Shown: piece by piece, positions 1-11,632 of the stretch
Position numbering within the stretch: position 1 is the stretch's first letter
Layout: every line of letters begins with the position of its first letter
Translations under genes and position numbers: made by a program
Notes under the pieces: generated by a model
Databases searched by the model: none
Told to the model about the DNA's origin: nothing
What the model saw: the letters and a program-made list of their open reading frames with translations, nothing else
NCBI GenBank assembly: GCA_027924585.1
Contig: BSBM01000994.1
Span: 9,431,001 to 9,495,000, forward strand
Direction: 5' to 3'
Length of the DNA stretch: 64,000 nt
Source of the DNA: Larix kaempferi
Lineage: Eukaryota > Streptophyta > Pinopsida > Pinales > Pinaceae

Positions 1-2
1 CT

Positions 3-161
3 TTGTCTACAGCCTTCCAAGCAATCCTCCCTGACACTCAAAGGGTGTCCGCTTATGCAACCAGAGGCTACTACATGGGCACCACTCCTTCAGATTCAAC
101 ATCAATTTCCACATTTAAAGCTTTGAGGACAAAGCTTTTTCTAAGGGAGATGGGATGTTAG
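3..161 (+). pseudogene. 3' end of an LTR-retrotransposon internal region
   Basis: A frame open from the window edge runs to a TAG at 159-161, just inside the LTR that follows. It ends in a basic tail (RTKLFLREMGC). A purine-rich tract at 143-155 sits directly against the LTR start, as a polypurine tract should. The lineage (Gypsy or Copia) cannot be read from so short a tail. The rest of the element lies outside the window. Confidence 0.5.
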
Positions 162-528
162 GAACCCATGTCTTTACTTTGTTAGTATATTGTTGTTGGA
201 CGCATATGCTTTGTAAGATGTCCCGTAGTATTTGTTGATCCATAGTTTGTGTTATTGTTGTTGGGTGCATATGCTTTGTAAGTCGCTCGTAGTATTTATT
301 GACCCATAGTTTGTATTGGCCCATGGTTTTGACCCATAGTATTGGCGCCTAGACTTAGTATATAGGTGTGCGTTGAGGCCAATGAAGGCACCGTGAAGTT
401 ATTTGTATTAAGCTTGCTCAAAGGAGGTTGCCCCCTCGAAGTGGCCTGTGATCAATAAAGTGATTCTGAGTTTTGTTATTACTGCTATCTCGTGTATTTT
501 CATTATTAATTGTTGCAGGTTCCTCACA
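156..528 (+). repeat. 3' LTR, 373 bp
   Basis: It starts TGTTAGGAACC and ends GGTTCCTCACA, so the ends are inverted repeats with one mismatch in 11. A polypurine tract lies directly upstream. Two diverged copies of TTTGTAAG...GTAGTATTTRTTGA lie at about 208-300, and AATAAAG near 455 could be the poly(A) signal. No convincing target duplication is seen against the right flank. It borders CACTA transposase remnants, so the retroelement probably inserted into them. Confidence 0.65.
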
Positions 529-1475
529 CCATCTGTTGCCAAAGAAAGCCTAACATTATGAGGTTATTCTTTAAAGTGTGGCCATTTTTCTTCCATGTCT
601 CTAAATGCAAAACCATCTGCAGGCATTCAAAGAATGTCATCTTGACTTCTGTTCTGTGCATGGTAATCCATAAATTGTGCTATGTTTTCGCACCTAGACA
701 GTCGTTGCAAATGTGGAATAATGGGAATGTAACGAAGAACCTTGCGAAGCACCTTTTTTGTTACTTGATCTCTTCAATATCTACTGATATGACATTCTGG
801 ACATTCTATTTCAAAATCATGTTGTTTATAATAAATAATATGGTCATCGGGGCATGCATCAATTGTTTGATACTGCATTCCAATTTCTTTCATGATGGTA
901 GATAAATCTCGGTATGTGAAAGGTAAAGTATTTGATGGTGGTAGCAAAAATTTAGCTATCAAGCTACAACAAATTAAAAAAAAAAAAACTAGTTAATATA
1001 ATATATAAAGAATATTAATGAAACATATTTCATCCCTATTAATTTTACTTATGAATTAACAATAAAATTATTAGAGGAACAAAGATAACCTTTATCACGA
1101 TCATATATATGTGATGGAATATATTACATACCTTAACATCTATGTGACTAATGTGTTTGAAGGACCATTCATAACCTTCAAGTTTAGTATCAACAATATA
1201 TCATAGAGAAGATTTGTGTTGGAGCCTTCATAAAGGGGTTTGTATGCCTTCTCAAGAAGAGGTAAATCATGAACATCATCAAATTCATCATTTTCATGAT
1301 GATGATGATGATCATCCAGTCTAACATTAAATATATCATGGATCAATGTATTTTTACCATCATCTTCAACTATGTTATCAGTATGATCATCTTCTTCAAT
1401 CTAGCAAGTAATTCTCGATTTTGTTCTTCTGGATCAGGAATATTGTTATGCGACATTTTCTTTTATCAAGCTTGA
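529..1475 (-). pseudogene. CACTA (En/Spm-like) transposase remnant
   Basis: Two minus-strand blocks carry typical CACTA TNP2/transposase_21 signatures. Block 1140-1346 has LLEKAYKPLYEGS...NGPSN, like the N-terminal LL.DA..PLY.GC...NGWS region of these proteins. Block 774-962 has the conserved IDACPDDHIIYYKQH and CPECHISRY segments (family: I.ACPNDC.L(Y/F)WKE, CP.C..SRW). The same protein continues in broken frames to about 529, where the neighbouring LTR begins. The roughly 180 bp between the blocks may be an intron. Such a transposase would act in the nucleus on CACTA ends. This copy has frameshifts and is truncated. Confidence 0.75.
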
Positions 1476-1662
1476 CTGATGATTATCGATCTTAAAAAAC
1501 CAAGCTCCACACTTCACTATTTGTAATCACAATAACAATTGAAATAATTGTGGCTTTTTGAACGGAAACAGTCCGTGCAAAGGTTATAATATCCACAAAT
1601 TGTCGCTTGTATAGCAATAATGTTGGAATATTTCTATAATTTAAACTTTCTAAAAAAAAGGA

Positions 1663-1860
1663 TCGTCGGATATCCGACGACATTAAGCTATTGACCATTG
1701 TGTAAACTTTATCCCTTTATATGTCGGATATTCTACGCCTGTAGTCAAATATTCGACGATTGTAGCCAGATATTCGATGGCTGTCGGATATCCGACGAGA
1801 GTCGAGGTCAATTTTAAAAAAATAAAGAAAATTTGAAATTACAAAGGTGATATCCGACGA
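1663..1860. repeat. Palindromic subterminal repeats of the CACTA element
   Basis: Six copies or partial copies of the motif TCGTCGGATATCCGACGA, itself a perfect 18-bp palindrome, occur at 1663-1680, 1723-1737, 1744-1759, 1765-1780, 1783-1798 and 1849-1860. They lie just upstream, in coding sense, of the minus-strand CACTA transposase. CACTA elements are known to carry short direct and inverted subterminal repeats bound by their own TnpA-type protein. Assignment to this element is inferred from position. Confidence 0.6.
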
Positions 1861-1945
1861 CAAGGTCAATTTTTGGGATTTTGTCAGATTTTGGGTTCAA
1901 ATTTGGTTTTGAGATGACACGGGCCTGATGCATGGTATATAGTGT

Positions 1946-4300
1946 CATGTAGATTTATTTATTTACTTATGTTTAAAAAAGACATGACATGATGACGCTA
2001 AAGTCAACACTAGAGCAATGTATTGTAGTAATGGATTATTCACTATACCAATGAGTATATGAAATACCATAGAATATGAAGCAAGAAGATGGTTGTGAGC
2101 GGAAGTGGAGACCATTGAATAGTTAACATGGAATGCAAAAAAGTGGAAGGGTATATGGGTATTGAAATAAGAAATCAGAGTTGAGGTTATTATTAGAGGT
2201 TATAAATCCCACCATTATAAGAATGTAAAGAAACAAGTGGAGATTTTCAAAACCCGCATCAAGAAGTATAATATGATTCTGGACTAGGAAGTGGATGATA
2301 TAATAAGCCTAGTCATCCTTTCCTTGGGTACTCTAGAGGAAGGGATTTTAAATATGCCAGAATTGTAAACTTGTACTAACTTATGAAGGAGAGAATTTCC
2401 TGTAACAGTGATAGGGAAGAGGTCAAAGAAAGACCAATTTTAGTGTTGGCTCCTCAATAGACCCCAAGCCCTTGGGCATGTAGACCCCTTTTTTGCGCCA
2501 AAAAATGCTAGATCTACAATCCATTACGAGAGAGACGTTGTCGTGTGGGTAACGCTTACATAATCATATCTCAACTTAAACAAATTTAATACTTATAACA
2601 AATAATAATAATAATAATAATATATGTTATCCCAAATATAAATACAAATGAAAATACAAATATCTCTATATGTATGAAAGAGAGAGATTTGATATTTACA
2701 CCTAATATCAAAACTCTACATTGAAAAGGAAAGAGAAAGACACCATATTTAAACAAACACTGAAATACTATATATATATATATATATAAGTAACAAAATG
2801 TTTATCTAATATGTATATATAGTTGTAACATAATAGATATAACAAAGGCTATATTTAAGTCCAAAATTTACCCCAGTTTTCCAACAAGAAAATAAGGGAA
2901 TCGAAGATGAATACTTCCTAGATATTATCATGAGAGATTAAGGAAAGAAAACTAGACAAGTTCAAGAAGCTTGTAGACCTTTGTAATAGAGTCTGAGTCT
3001 ACTTGTAGTAGACTAGATTGGTGTCAGTTCGGTCCTCTATTGTTGGTTCCTGAGCTTCTTCAGTCTACTCACCTCGTACTGCTTCCATACCCCATATATC
3101 CTTGACTAAAGCCTCATATTTGTGGTCCAAGAAGTTCAATTTATCTAAAATGGCTTGCTAATGCACCCCACATTATTCGACAACCCAAGCGATGAATGAT
3201 TTGTTGTTCCAATACATTTCAATCAACGTGAGATTTTGAGTATCCTTGCTTAAATAAAATCTTGTGTTAGGGATCCAATGCATGAGCTATGCACCAATGT
3301 TATCCGAAGAGGTATTGTTGTGCTTCTCTTTGACCAATTATTATATCCTCTCGACCTCCTTTTTTAATGCAGTAGGAAATCTACTTTGAGATCTTATTGT
3401 AGCTTCCATGTCTTCTTACTATGCTCTAGTTAGTTTGCTAGAGGGACATCCTTTACTTGCATTTTTTGGGGTTTAAGGTCTCCCCTTGCTTGCCCCTTTA
3501 CTAGTCCCCTCCATCAAATTTCCCTTTGATTGCTTCCCATTTGATTTATCCATCATTTTCTTACACTTCACAAAAGTATAGGTGGAGAATAAATCAATAC
3601 CTATCAAGTAGACTTCCTTACTTCTCATAAGCAGAGAAGAGCGAAAAGAAATAAAATCATTCATGCTTTCCCTACAACCTAGACCAGAGTACTAAGAAGC
3701 CAAGGTGACAACCTTCCAATTCACATATACCACTAAACAAAGAGAAAACAATCTTCTCTCATCATGTGGATATTCAACCTTGGTCCAAATACAAAAAATA
3801 CCAACCTAAGATTCTACAGGCTTATCGAGGAAGAGTTTGAGACTTCCTACCTTAAATATCATAAAGGAAATAAGTCCATGCAGTGCCAACCCAATTGAGC
3901 CATTGGGAACACTCGTGTGTGAATGCAAGAGGCTAAATGATTGAACCATACATATTCCCCCTAGCAATTACAAACAAGTGGAGAATTGTTATTCTTACCA
4001 ACAACAAATTGCATGATGATGTCTATCTTTCCTCCTCTTGAATCCATCATTGTCCCTGAGTGGTAATTACTTTTTAGGTTGTGTAGATATCTATTCGCAC
4101 ACTTAGACTTCATTACATGCCTCTACCACCTACCCCCTAAAGGGTCAAGTCACTTGTATTTATCATATCTTCTACTCGCTCCTTTATCACCCTATATAGG
4201 GGATACTTACATAGAAATATTGTTGCAATGCTAATATATATATAGTACGTGAAATGGGATTCATATGCTTGTACCTTGCTCACCCTTGAGCACTTGCCCA
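1946..4300. other. Unassigned repeat-like DNA with microsatellites
   Basis: No frame in this stretch gives a recognisable protein. It holds an AAT-type microsatellite (about 2600-2631) and a TA-type microsatellite (about 2768-2788). A 63-codon minus-strand frame at 3473-3664 has no recognisable features. Being downstream of the minus-strand Gypsy protease, part of it may be decayed Gypsy pol, but no RT motif survives. Confidence 0.5.
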
Positions 4301-4303
4301 GTC

Positions 4304-5340
4304 CTAGCACTTATAGACTTGAATTATCTCTTTGTGCTCAAGTGTGATGCATTGGGTGAGGGTATAGGTGCTATACTGATGCGAATCCTTCTGCATGCAT
4401 GGTAACATGCACCCATCGGCTACTTCCACCATAAATCCCTCAAAATCCTCTATATGGATGCCTCTCTTGGTCACTAAAGTTGAGTCTATGAAATTTTGGG
4501 TGGCCCCACCATCTATCAAGATTGTAACTCGCTGCCCCTGTATAACTCCCTTGACCTGGAAAGTGTTGAATATGAGAACACCTGATAAGGCAATAATGGT
4601 TCCACTCTATATTTGTACATGTGGTTGCTGTAATTGTGGTTTCTCATCATCCTGATTCCACCTCGTCCTCCTCCTCATCACTATCCGAGAGTACTTCTAT
4701 GTAATGTACCTTGGCTTTACCCATGTACTTGTCCCTCGGTTCCCAAGGTTCTTTGTAGCTAAAACAAATATTTTTCCTTCTTAGTTCATTACCAATTTCA
4801 TTATCCAGCTTGTTCTTCTCGGCCCCCTCCTTTTGGAAAGGCTTCTTGTCCTTGGAATGAAATGTTTGGACTGGAATATGTTCTTTGGGACTACGTCCTC
4901 CATGTCTCGAGCTCTAATGATAGCATCCTATAATGTTGTGGGTTTGAAGGCCTTAACCTAACCACACAATGGCTCAGATAATCCCTCCATGAACAACACA
5001 ATGAGTATAGGATTTGATACATATATCACCATGATTGCAAGCCTCTGTAACTCTAAACTATAGGCCTCCACTACACCTAGCTGCTTGAGCTGTGCTATCT
5101 CCCTTAAGTGTAACTCTAGGTCTTTCCTATCAAATATGTCCATCAACCGAGTGTGAAGTCTAGATAGGATGTAATATTGGCATGCCCTAGAGTAACCAGT
5201 CCATGGTACCACCATTTGTGGGCCTCCCCTTCCAAATGCAAGGAAACATATTTGATCGATTCTGCCTCCTTCATGGGATTGAGTTGGAAACAAGTGTCCA
5301 ACTTTTGAACCCACGCTCTAGCCATGCATTTGCTGGACCC
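4304..5340 (-). pseudogene. Ty3/Gypsy gag-protease remnant
   Basis: The minus strand encodes a retrotransposon gag segment (about 5340-4958) with ARAWVQKLDTCF...A..KYVSLHLEGEAHKWW. Further along is a degenerate zinc knuckle of the plant CF.CKEPWEPGHRC type, here CFSYKEPWEPRDKY near 4740, in which the second Cys and the last Cys are Tyr. Then comes an aspartic protease segment with IDGGATQNFIDSTLV at 4519-4470 (family form IDGGATHNFI). Frames are broken between blocks and no RT, RNase H or integrase follows. The element would have been oriented right to left. Confidence 0.75.
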
Positions 5341-6030
5341 ATCAAAGGAAGGGATAGTATGACCTTTGGATGACTAGGGCGACCTCTCCCTATTGCCCAA
5401 CGACTTCCCAATGTGGGCCACAAGGTGGTTGTAACTTACTGCTCTTTTATCTTTAGTTCCTCCTTTCTAGAATAATGTCCAGTTCACTTCCTCTTGTGGC
5501 TATAGGATTACTATGCCCTCTTTGAGAGCACTGCGTCCTCTCTCTTGTTCCCTCAAGCCTCCACTTAAACCACACTCTTTCTTCCACTAATGGTGTGCCC
5601 TCTTCAATATGCAGTAGGTCAAGGGAAAGAACAATACACCCTCTCGAGGCTCCTCAAACAATTCGATTCAGACCCCCAGGCTTCATATCTAAAAATGTAT
5701 GAGAATATAAAGTGCATGTAGCCAACAGTGCACCCTCCTTGAGTGGAAACCTTCACTAATATGTCTGGAAACATTAAAACGCTGCAAATATTCAATGGAA
5801 ACTTGCTAATATTTACGACAATGAAGTGCAATGGCCAGGTCTAAGTGATCTTGCCCCTAAAGATTGACTATGTTGGATGGTTTCACCATCGAAATCGGTT
5901 TCTCCTCCTAGGGTTTTCGTCCCAAGAGTCACAAGCTTGAAGAGCTCTCCAAAATCACAATTTGAAAATAACTTCATGAATGAATGAGAGAGTGAGGTGA
6001 CTTGCTCTTTTATTTCCACTTAGACCCCTT
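5341..6030 (-). other. Probable 5' leader or LTR of the Gypsy remnant
   Basis: This stretch lies upstream, in coding sense, of the Gypsy gag. Two minus-strand frames (5813-6019 and 5619-5831) overlap but resemble no known domain. On the minus strand AAATAAAAGAGCAAG is followed by CTCACTCTCTC, which looks like a transcribed LTR or leader start. No LTR pair could be matched, so this is only a positional inference. Confidence 0.3.
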
Positions 6031-7198
6031 TTGGCCATTTTTACCCTTTTCCCTCTTTTTAAAAAAATGACTTTTACAATAGTCACTTTTTGAACTTATT
6101 ACTGAACGTCACCTTATAAAAATGCATTTTTTCCTAGTGACATTAAATATTAAATTAATTCCTTCACCTATCTACTATATTCCACGAAAATCAAATAAAC
6201 TAATTCATTGTCATTTAAAGTGATCAAGCAAAAAAGAACATTACAAATTTAATAATAATAATAATCTCATCTAAATACACAACTTAGTTAATTGTCAAAT
6301 TAACATAAAAAACCTTGTGAAAAAAAAAAACCTCTTCTCATTCATGATTCAATAAAAACCTTAAAAATAAATTATCATATACATTAAAAAAAGTCATAGA
6401 TGATTCCTTAAAAATAAACTATCATATACATTAAAACCGAATCTAATCTTGTTAAAACATCACCATCACCATAATTCATTATAATTTATGAATTTGGCTA
6501 CTAAGGAGACAAATTGAACTTTATAATAAATTCATTTTTTAAACCAATGAAAGTTCCACTCTAATATATATTTTTTAAATTTCAATAAACTGTCTTAAAA
6601 TAAATTTATATAATCAAATTTCCCACAAATCTACTAAATTTAAGAAACAACTACACAGTCAAAGCTACTATAAATGAAATAAAACTATAACATGTGATAA
6701 AATCTCTATCAAATCTAAGAAATATTTTTCCCTCGACCCCAAGTTACTGGTCAATTACTAGCGACTGCGACTCGCGAGAGAGAATGACCCTCCGTTCACA
6801 TACACCAGGATAACACTCAGCAGGGGGGAGTTATAAGGAAGGCCAATCAACTCCACACAAATTGACACTCATTAACACCAAATTGACCCTCATTCACGAA
6901 CACCATGGATGAATTGTATATATGCCGACAACAGTTCTCAACCGAACACACTGAAACAAAATGTTTCCATCTCTACTGAGCGTAAAAAACTGCAGTCAGA
7001 TGAAACTGAGATTTCAAAATAAATATTTAAAATACTTGATCTATGTCAAAGATTCAGATCAAGATGAAATGACGGAAGAGAAAGCGAAATGAGTTGGCTG
7101 GAATGAAGCCCAGGGTCCCATGGGGATGATATCCAGCTTCTCAGATTGAGCAATTCTACGATGGGCTGTTGAGGATTCAGCGTCGTTTCTCAGCTTCG
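6031..7198 (+). promoter_or_regulatory. AT-rich intergenic DNA and putative promoter/5' UTR of the GT47 gene
   Basis: From 6031 to about 6720 the DNA is AT-rich with no coding signal. From about 6720 to 7198 base composition becomes more even, as expected for a promoter and first, non-coding exon. A splice donor (CTTCGGTAAGA) at 7199 implies transcription begins upstream of it. No clear TATA box can be singled out, so the start site is not placed. Confidence 0.4.
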
Positions 7199-7711
7199 GT
7201 AAGACAAACCCTCTTCTCCTTTATCGTGCCAGTCTGCCCAAGAATTAAATATAAATACATATGTTTTCCTTTCCTTTTATACCTAGTCATTTCTGTGTTC
7301 TGTAATCGGATATTCACGAGTCAATCCAAATAAAAAGCAAGAGTTGTTTTAGAGGTTTCATTTGACGGGTTTCGGTTTTTTGAGGTTTTATCAATACCCA
7401 TCTTTGTATTCTGTAAAATGCCCCAATTCTAGTACGTTATCGCAGGGAAATTGGTTTCTTTGCACGACCGTTCAGCTCTATATGATTTGTTTCTGAGAAG
7501 CACAGATCTGAATCCGAGGGAAATTGTATTTTTTATTTATACTGGGCTGGTGATGAACAATCCCATTTCTTGTGCAATTTATTAAAGACAATTTATATTT
7601 TTTGACCTAAGTGTTTTTCCATGTAACATTGTAAACATTGCTGAAGCCCAACGGAACCACTGTTTTTATGTTGTTTCTGTCAATACACATCTTGCTTTTT
7701 CCTGCAACTAG
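7199..7711 (+). other. Putative 5'-UTR intron of the GT47 gene
   Basis: The donor GGTAAGA at 7199 and the acceptor TTTTTCCTGCAACTAG ending at 7711 bound a T-rich 513-bp segment placed 47 bp before the likely start codon. T-richness, consensus splice sites and position support a leader intron, a common feature of housekeeping plant genes. It has not been confirmed by transcript data. Confidence 0.55.
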
Positions 7712-7758
7712 GTTCAAGGGAATTGTATCGATTCAGATCGGGTCGATATAGGACAACC

Positions 7759-9489
7759 ATGACTGACCAAAATATGCATTCCAAATGTTGTCAACCTAAG
7801 AAATTGGCACTGTGCCTGCTCTTTCTGATCTCGGCATTGGCCCTGCTCTGCTCTTTGGCTTTTCTTCAAATTTCTAGTCAGCCTCTTGGTGGAGATCATT
7901 ATTTATCATTCCCAAATCCTAAGGGAAAAGTTATGTTAGAGGATGGGAAGCTGCTGTATGAAATTTCAGATGAAGTTCAGTCATCTTCAATCTCTTCCCC
8001 TGGAATTCAGACAGAAGGATTTACAGATAAGAAACGAACTTCTGCAGGTTCAGAATCAAACAACAAACAGTGCAGCCCAGAGAATGCGGCGTTGAAAGTT
8101 TTTATGTATAATCTGCCCCCTGAATTTCATTTTGGTATGTTAGAGTGGAAGCCAGAAAGGAGTGTATGGCCGACAAATCTCACTGAAATCCCTCGATATC
8201 CTGGAGGACTCAATTTGCAGCACAGTCCGGAATACTGGCTTACTGTGGATCTCCTTTCTTCGACCATGCCTGGCAGAAGCTCTCCCTGCAGTGCCTGGAG
8301 AGTCGAAAATTCCAAAGAGGCTGATGTTTTCTTGGTGCCCTTTTTTTCTTCGTTGAGTTATAATAGGCATTCAAAAGTTGAGTCCCGTGGGCAAAAGAGT
8401 AGAAATGAACGTTTGCAGGAGAAGTTGGTGCATTTTTTGATGGGTCAGGATGCCTGGAGAAGATCAGGTGGAAAGAATCATGTAATAGTTATGCATCATC
8501 CTAATAGCATGGTCATAGCAAGGGAGCAGCTTCGGTCAGCAATGTTCATTGTAGCTGACTTTGGACGATATTCACCATTGATAGGCAATGTAGAGAAGGA
8601 TGTCGTGGCTCCTTACAAGCATGTTGTTCCTTCCTTTGCAAAGGATTCTTCATCATTTGAAAGCCGAAGCATTCTTCTTTTCTTTCAGGGCGCTATTTTC
8701 AGGAAGGATGTGAGTTCTTGAATCCGAATGCAATCATTTCCACAGTTATTTTGGCCTCTTTAAAGCGTGCTTGCATACAACCTTTTGGTTTTCTTTGTAT
8801 TCTTTTGCTGGTAGGGAATCCCTTTTTGAGTCACCGCATGTCCAATAATTTGACTCCAAATGTATTTTGTTTTAAAATCCAATATGTTGAATTTACTTTG
8901 AATGTTCATTATCGATTTGGTTGATATTTATCAGGGTGGATTTATTAGACAAGAGCTTTATGCTCTTCTGAAGGATGAAAAGGAAGTGCATTTTACTTCT
9001 GGGAATACACAGAGGGATGGAATAAGAAAAGCAACTGAAGGCATGCGCTCTTCGAAGTTTTGCCTTAACATCGCAGGTGATACACCCTCCTCTAATCGGC
9101 TCTTTGATGCGATTGCTAGTCATTGTGTTCCTGTTATCATTAGTGATGAGATTGAGCTTCCTTATGAAGATGTCCTTGATTATACGCAATTTTGCATTTT
9201 TGTACAATCTGCTGATGCTGTCAAAAAGGGGTTTTTGATAAGACTGCTTAATAGTGTTAAAAAGGAAGAATGGACTCGCATGTGGCAAAAACTGAAGGAG
9301 GTCAGCCACCATTTTGAATATCAATATCCATCTCAGCCTGATGATGCTGTGCAAATGATCTGGAAAGCAGTTGCGAGAAAGCTACCTTCTGTTGGGCTCT
9401 CCCTTCACAAGGGAAAGCGCTACTCCAGATCTTGGCTTGCAAAGCAGAGTAACTCTTTTTTCAGTCTACAAAAAATTGTCAGAGGCTAA
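7759..9489 (+). CDS. GT47 exostosin-family glycosyltransferase (two exons)
   Basis: Exon 1 is 7759-8709 and exon 2 is 8935-9489 (TAA). They join in phase 0 at ...AIFRKD / GGFIRQEL to give 501 residues, normal for the family. The start is the ATG at 7759. A short basic N-terminus (KK at 14-15) and a hydrophobic helix at about 16-36 make it a type II Golgi membrane protein. The lumenal exostosin domain covers about 90-440: VFMYNLPPEFHFGML, YPGGLNLQHSPEYWL, FLVPFFSSLSYNRH, VIVMHHPNSM, VADFGRYSPL, KDVVAPYKHVVPSF, LLFFQGAIFRKD (308-317), SSKFCLNIAGDTPSSNRLFD (356-375) and the donor-binding VPVIISDEIELPYEDVLDY. GT47 enzymes add sugars such as arabinose, galactose, xylose or glucuronic acid to cell-wall polysaccharides. 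The sequence looks closest to the ARAD-like/unnamed exostosin clade, and the sugar specificity cannot be read. The frame is intact and it is the only functional-looking gene here. Confidence 0.93.
8710..8934 (+). other. Coding intron of the GT47 gene
   Basis: The donor GATGTGAGT begins the intron at 8710 and the acceptor TTATCAG ends it at 8934, 225 bp in all and T-rich. Removing it joins the conserved family sequence FRKD-GGFIRQE in phase 0, which confirms both boundaries. An unspliced reading stops three codons after the donor. Confidence 0.93.
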
Positions 9490-10333
9490 CCTAGAGCTCG
9501 GTATGATTTTCATTTGGTAAGTCACATTCGCATTTGAAATTACCAAAGAGAAGATATGTTATTGTCACGTGGTTTCCATCATACCACCCATAAGTCTGAT
9601 GTTCAAGATGGAAATTGCATTGTTAGCAAGGGTTGAGCAATTGGATAGAAGAAGTTATTTTTTTTGTCTTGTATTTATAGTTCCTGTATTTCATTGCATT
9701 ACCAATAGAAGAATTGCACAAGAAAATATCAGTGATAGAGAAAATAAAGCAGCTTACCTGATTGTTTGTGCACTTTTCTACATTTGCAAACGAAGTCAAT
9801 ATTCGAGAGCTGAATATTGAAGAGATGTAACCATGTTAATCCTGTGTATCTTTTTTCTCAGATGGACATGCTCACGTCAATTTTATAATTAAAATCTGAT
9901 TTTCTTGTGTTTTGGATATATTTTGTATTTACTTCTCTTACTCATGGTAAAAAGAAATGCAGAACTAAACAAGTGGGTCATCAGAATGGACATATAGTGA
10001 TGCAGAGAGCCCAGAGCTAGCATTACAGAAATGAATTGACTGATTTGCATTGTTGCAAATAGGTGACATTTATCTAAGAAATTTTCAATCAGAGTACAAC
10101 AATAGTGGGATGGCATGGAGAAACATCCTCAGCATCTTGATGCTTACTCAAAGTCCATACCCAGACCCAGAGAATGTATCACCACACTGGGTCAGGTCAC
10201 ACCAGGAGGCAGGACTATGGTAGGCCACCTGTGAAAGTAAAACCCAATTGGGCCACAACCATGGTGGCAGGTGCATAACAGGGAAAATTATAAACCAAGT
10301 AACTGATTCCATATAAAGGAAATCAGTCGTGAG
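9490..10333 (+). other. 3' UTR and downstream flank of the GT47 gene
   Basis: AATAAA at 9743-9748 is a reasonable poly(A) signal, about 255 bp after the stop, and further AT-rich sequence follows to about 9900. From about 10120 the DNA begins to look like the repeat described next. No protein is recognisable. Confidence 0.45.
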
Positions 10334-11110
10334 GGAGGATTACAACCCAGTAATTATATTCCATAAACTGCAGAAGTGCATTATTGCAGCATAGCAAATT
10401 ATATCTTTAAGCTGGATCATAAACACACGCAGGACTAATGGAGGATACCATCTCTTCTACCCACTTTATGCTTGAAAATTGAGATCAAGCCTATGTGGTA
10501 TTATGGTATATACTATGTGACTTTCTTAGAACTGAAAATAGGAACAGAATCATTCCATAAACAATCACATCAGTATCCCACACATAACCTTTAGAACAGC
10601 ATCTATTGATGTAGCACCAGAAGTAGGAGGATTATGACCCTGTAATTATAGTCCATACAACCATAGAAGTATATTATTGCAGTGTAGCAGAATATAACTT
10701 CAATTTGGAGTGTAAACACAGGCCTGATTAATGAAGGACACCATCTCTTCTTCCCAGTTTATGCTTGTAAATGTTGGTCAAACATATGTGGTATGCACAA
10801 ATTATGACTTTCTTAGAACTGAAATTCCAAACAGAATCATTCCAGGAATAACCACCCACTTAACCTGTATGACAACTGCACCCGAAGTTGGAGGATTGCA
10901 AGTGATGCAACCCTGTAATTATAGTCCATACAACTGTAGAAGTACATTATTGCAGCATAGCAGAATATAATTTTAATCTGGAGCATAAACATAGGCAGGA
11001 TTACTGGAGGACACCATCTCTTCTGCACATTTTATGCTTGGAAATTGGATTAAGCCTATGTTGTATGCTCAAAACATAATTTTCTTAGAACTTTAAACCC
11101 AGACAGAATT
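10334..11110. repeat. Diverged 3-copy tandem repeat, about 264-292 bp unit
   Basis: Three successive copies begin GGAGGATT...CCCTGTAATTATAGTCCATA at 10334, 10626 and 10890. Each contains ATTATTGCAGYRTAGCARA, then AGGACACCATCTCTTCT, TTTATGCTTG and TTTCTTAGAACT. Spacings are 292 and 264 bp. A further fragment of the same unit (ACCTTTAAAACAACATCTATTGAT) recurs near 12200. It is a local non-coding repeat of unknown origin. Confidence 0.75.
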
Positions 11111-11524
11111 GATGCAAATGGATCATAATATATTTTGTCATTGTATTGGTTACTTTTTGTGAGAAAATACAGTGCTATGGAGTATGGACTTGTTGGACCC
11201 ATTTTAGGTGCTGATCCTGAATCCTGATGTGGTGACTTGAGGTCATAAAACTTCTGAAGTTTGTTTTGGGCATTAAATGGACGTTGTTTTGCCTGCAAAA
11301 CTCTAAACATAGTTCTCAGCACCTTGATGCTGTTATACTGATTGAGAGCTTTCAAAAGCTCCAAAGATCACTTCAACTGCAGTGTATGGAGTTACACCTC
11401 TGGCAAGTTGACCTATGCTTTGACCATCATAGTGCCAAGTGGATGCCAGGTCAGCTGCTGCTACTCACACATGTGGAGCTAGTCAAGTGTGGACTTCCAA
11501 GAAGATAGGTCCAAAACCCTAACC

Positions 11525-11632
11525 CTAATCAGGAGATGGGGCATGCAAATCCCTACCCCTGGGCCCTAATTGGGAGGTGGGGCATGCAAATCCCTACCTG
11601 TAATTGGGAGTTGGGGTATGCAAAAACTCTTA
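11525..11632. repeat. Short minisatellite, three copies of a 30-40 bp unit
   Basis: The unit TAATTGGGAGNTGGGGYATGCAAA occurs at about 11525, 11568 and 11600, with CCCTACC between copies. It is preceded by CCCTAACCCTAAT, which is too short to be telomeric. It may be part of an LTR-element 3' UTR, but no element could be bounded here. Confidence 0.55.

Noticed and set aside
1269-1346. Met/Ile-rich or His-rich peptides from the ATG/CAT run
   Set aside because: A short trinucleotide run inside the CACTA transposase remnant. The minus-strand reading continues into recognisable transposase sequence.
1938-1944. TATAGTG as the terminal CACTA end of the DNA transposon
   Set aside because: Position and orientation fit, but a 5-bp match is weak and no partner end or 3-bp duplication could be found.
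7723-7758. Start of the GT47 protein at TTG 7723
   Set aside because: Not a normal plant start. The ATG at 7759 gives the expected short basic N-terminus and membrane anchor.
11513-11530. CCCTAACCCTAA as telomere-like sequence
   Set aside because: Only two hexamers. The usual plant telomere unit is CCCTAAA, and the rest of the local repeat is unrelated.
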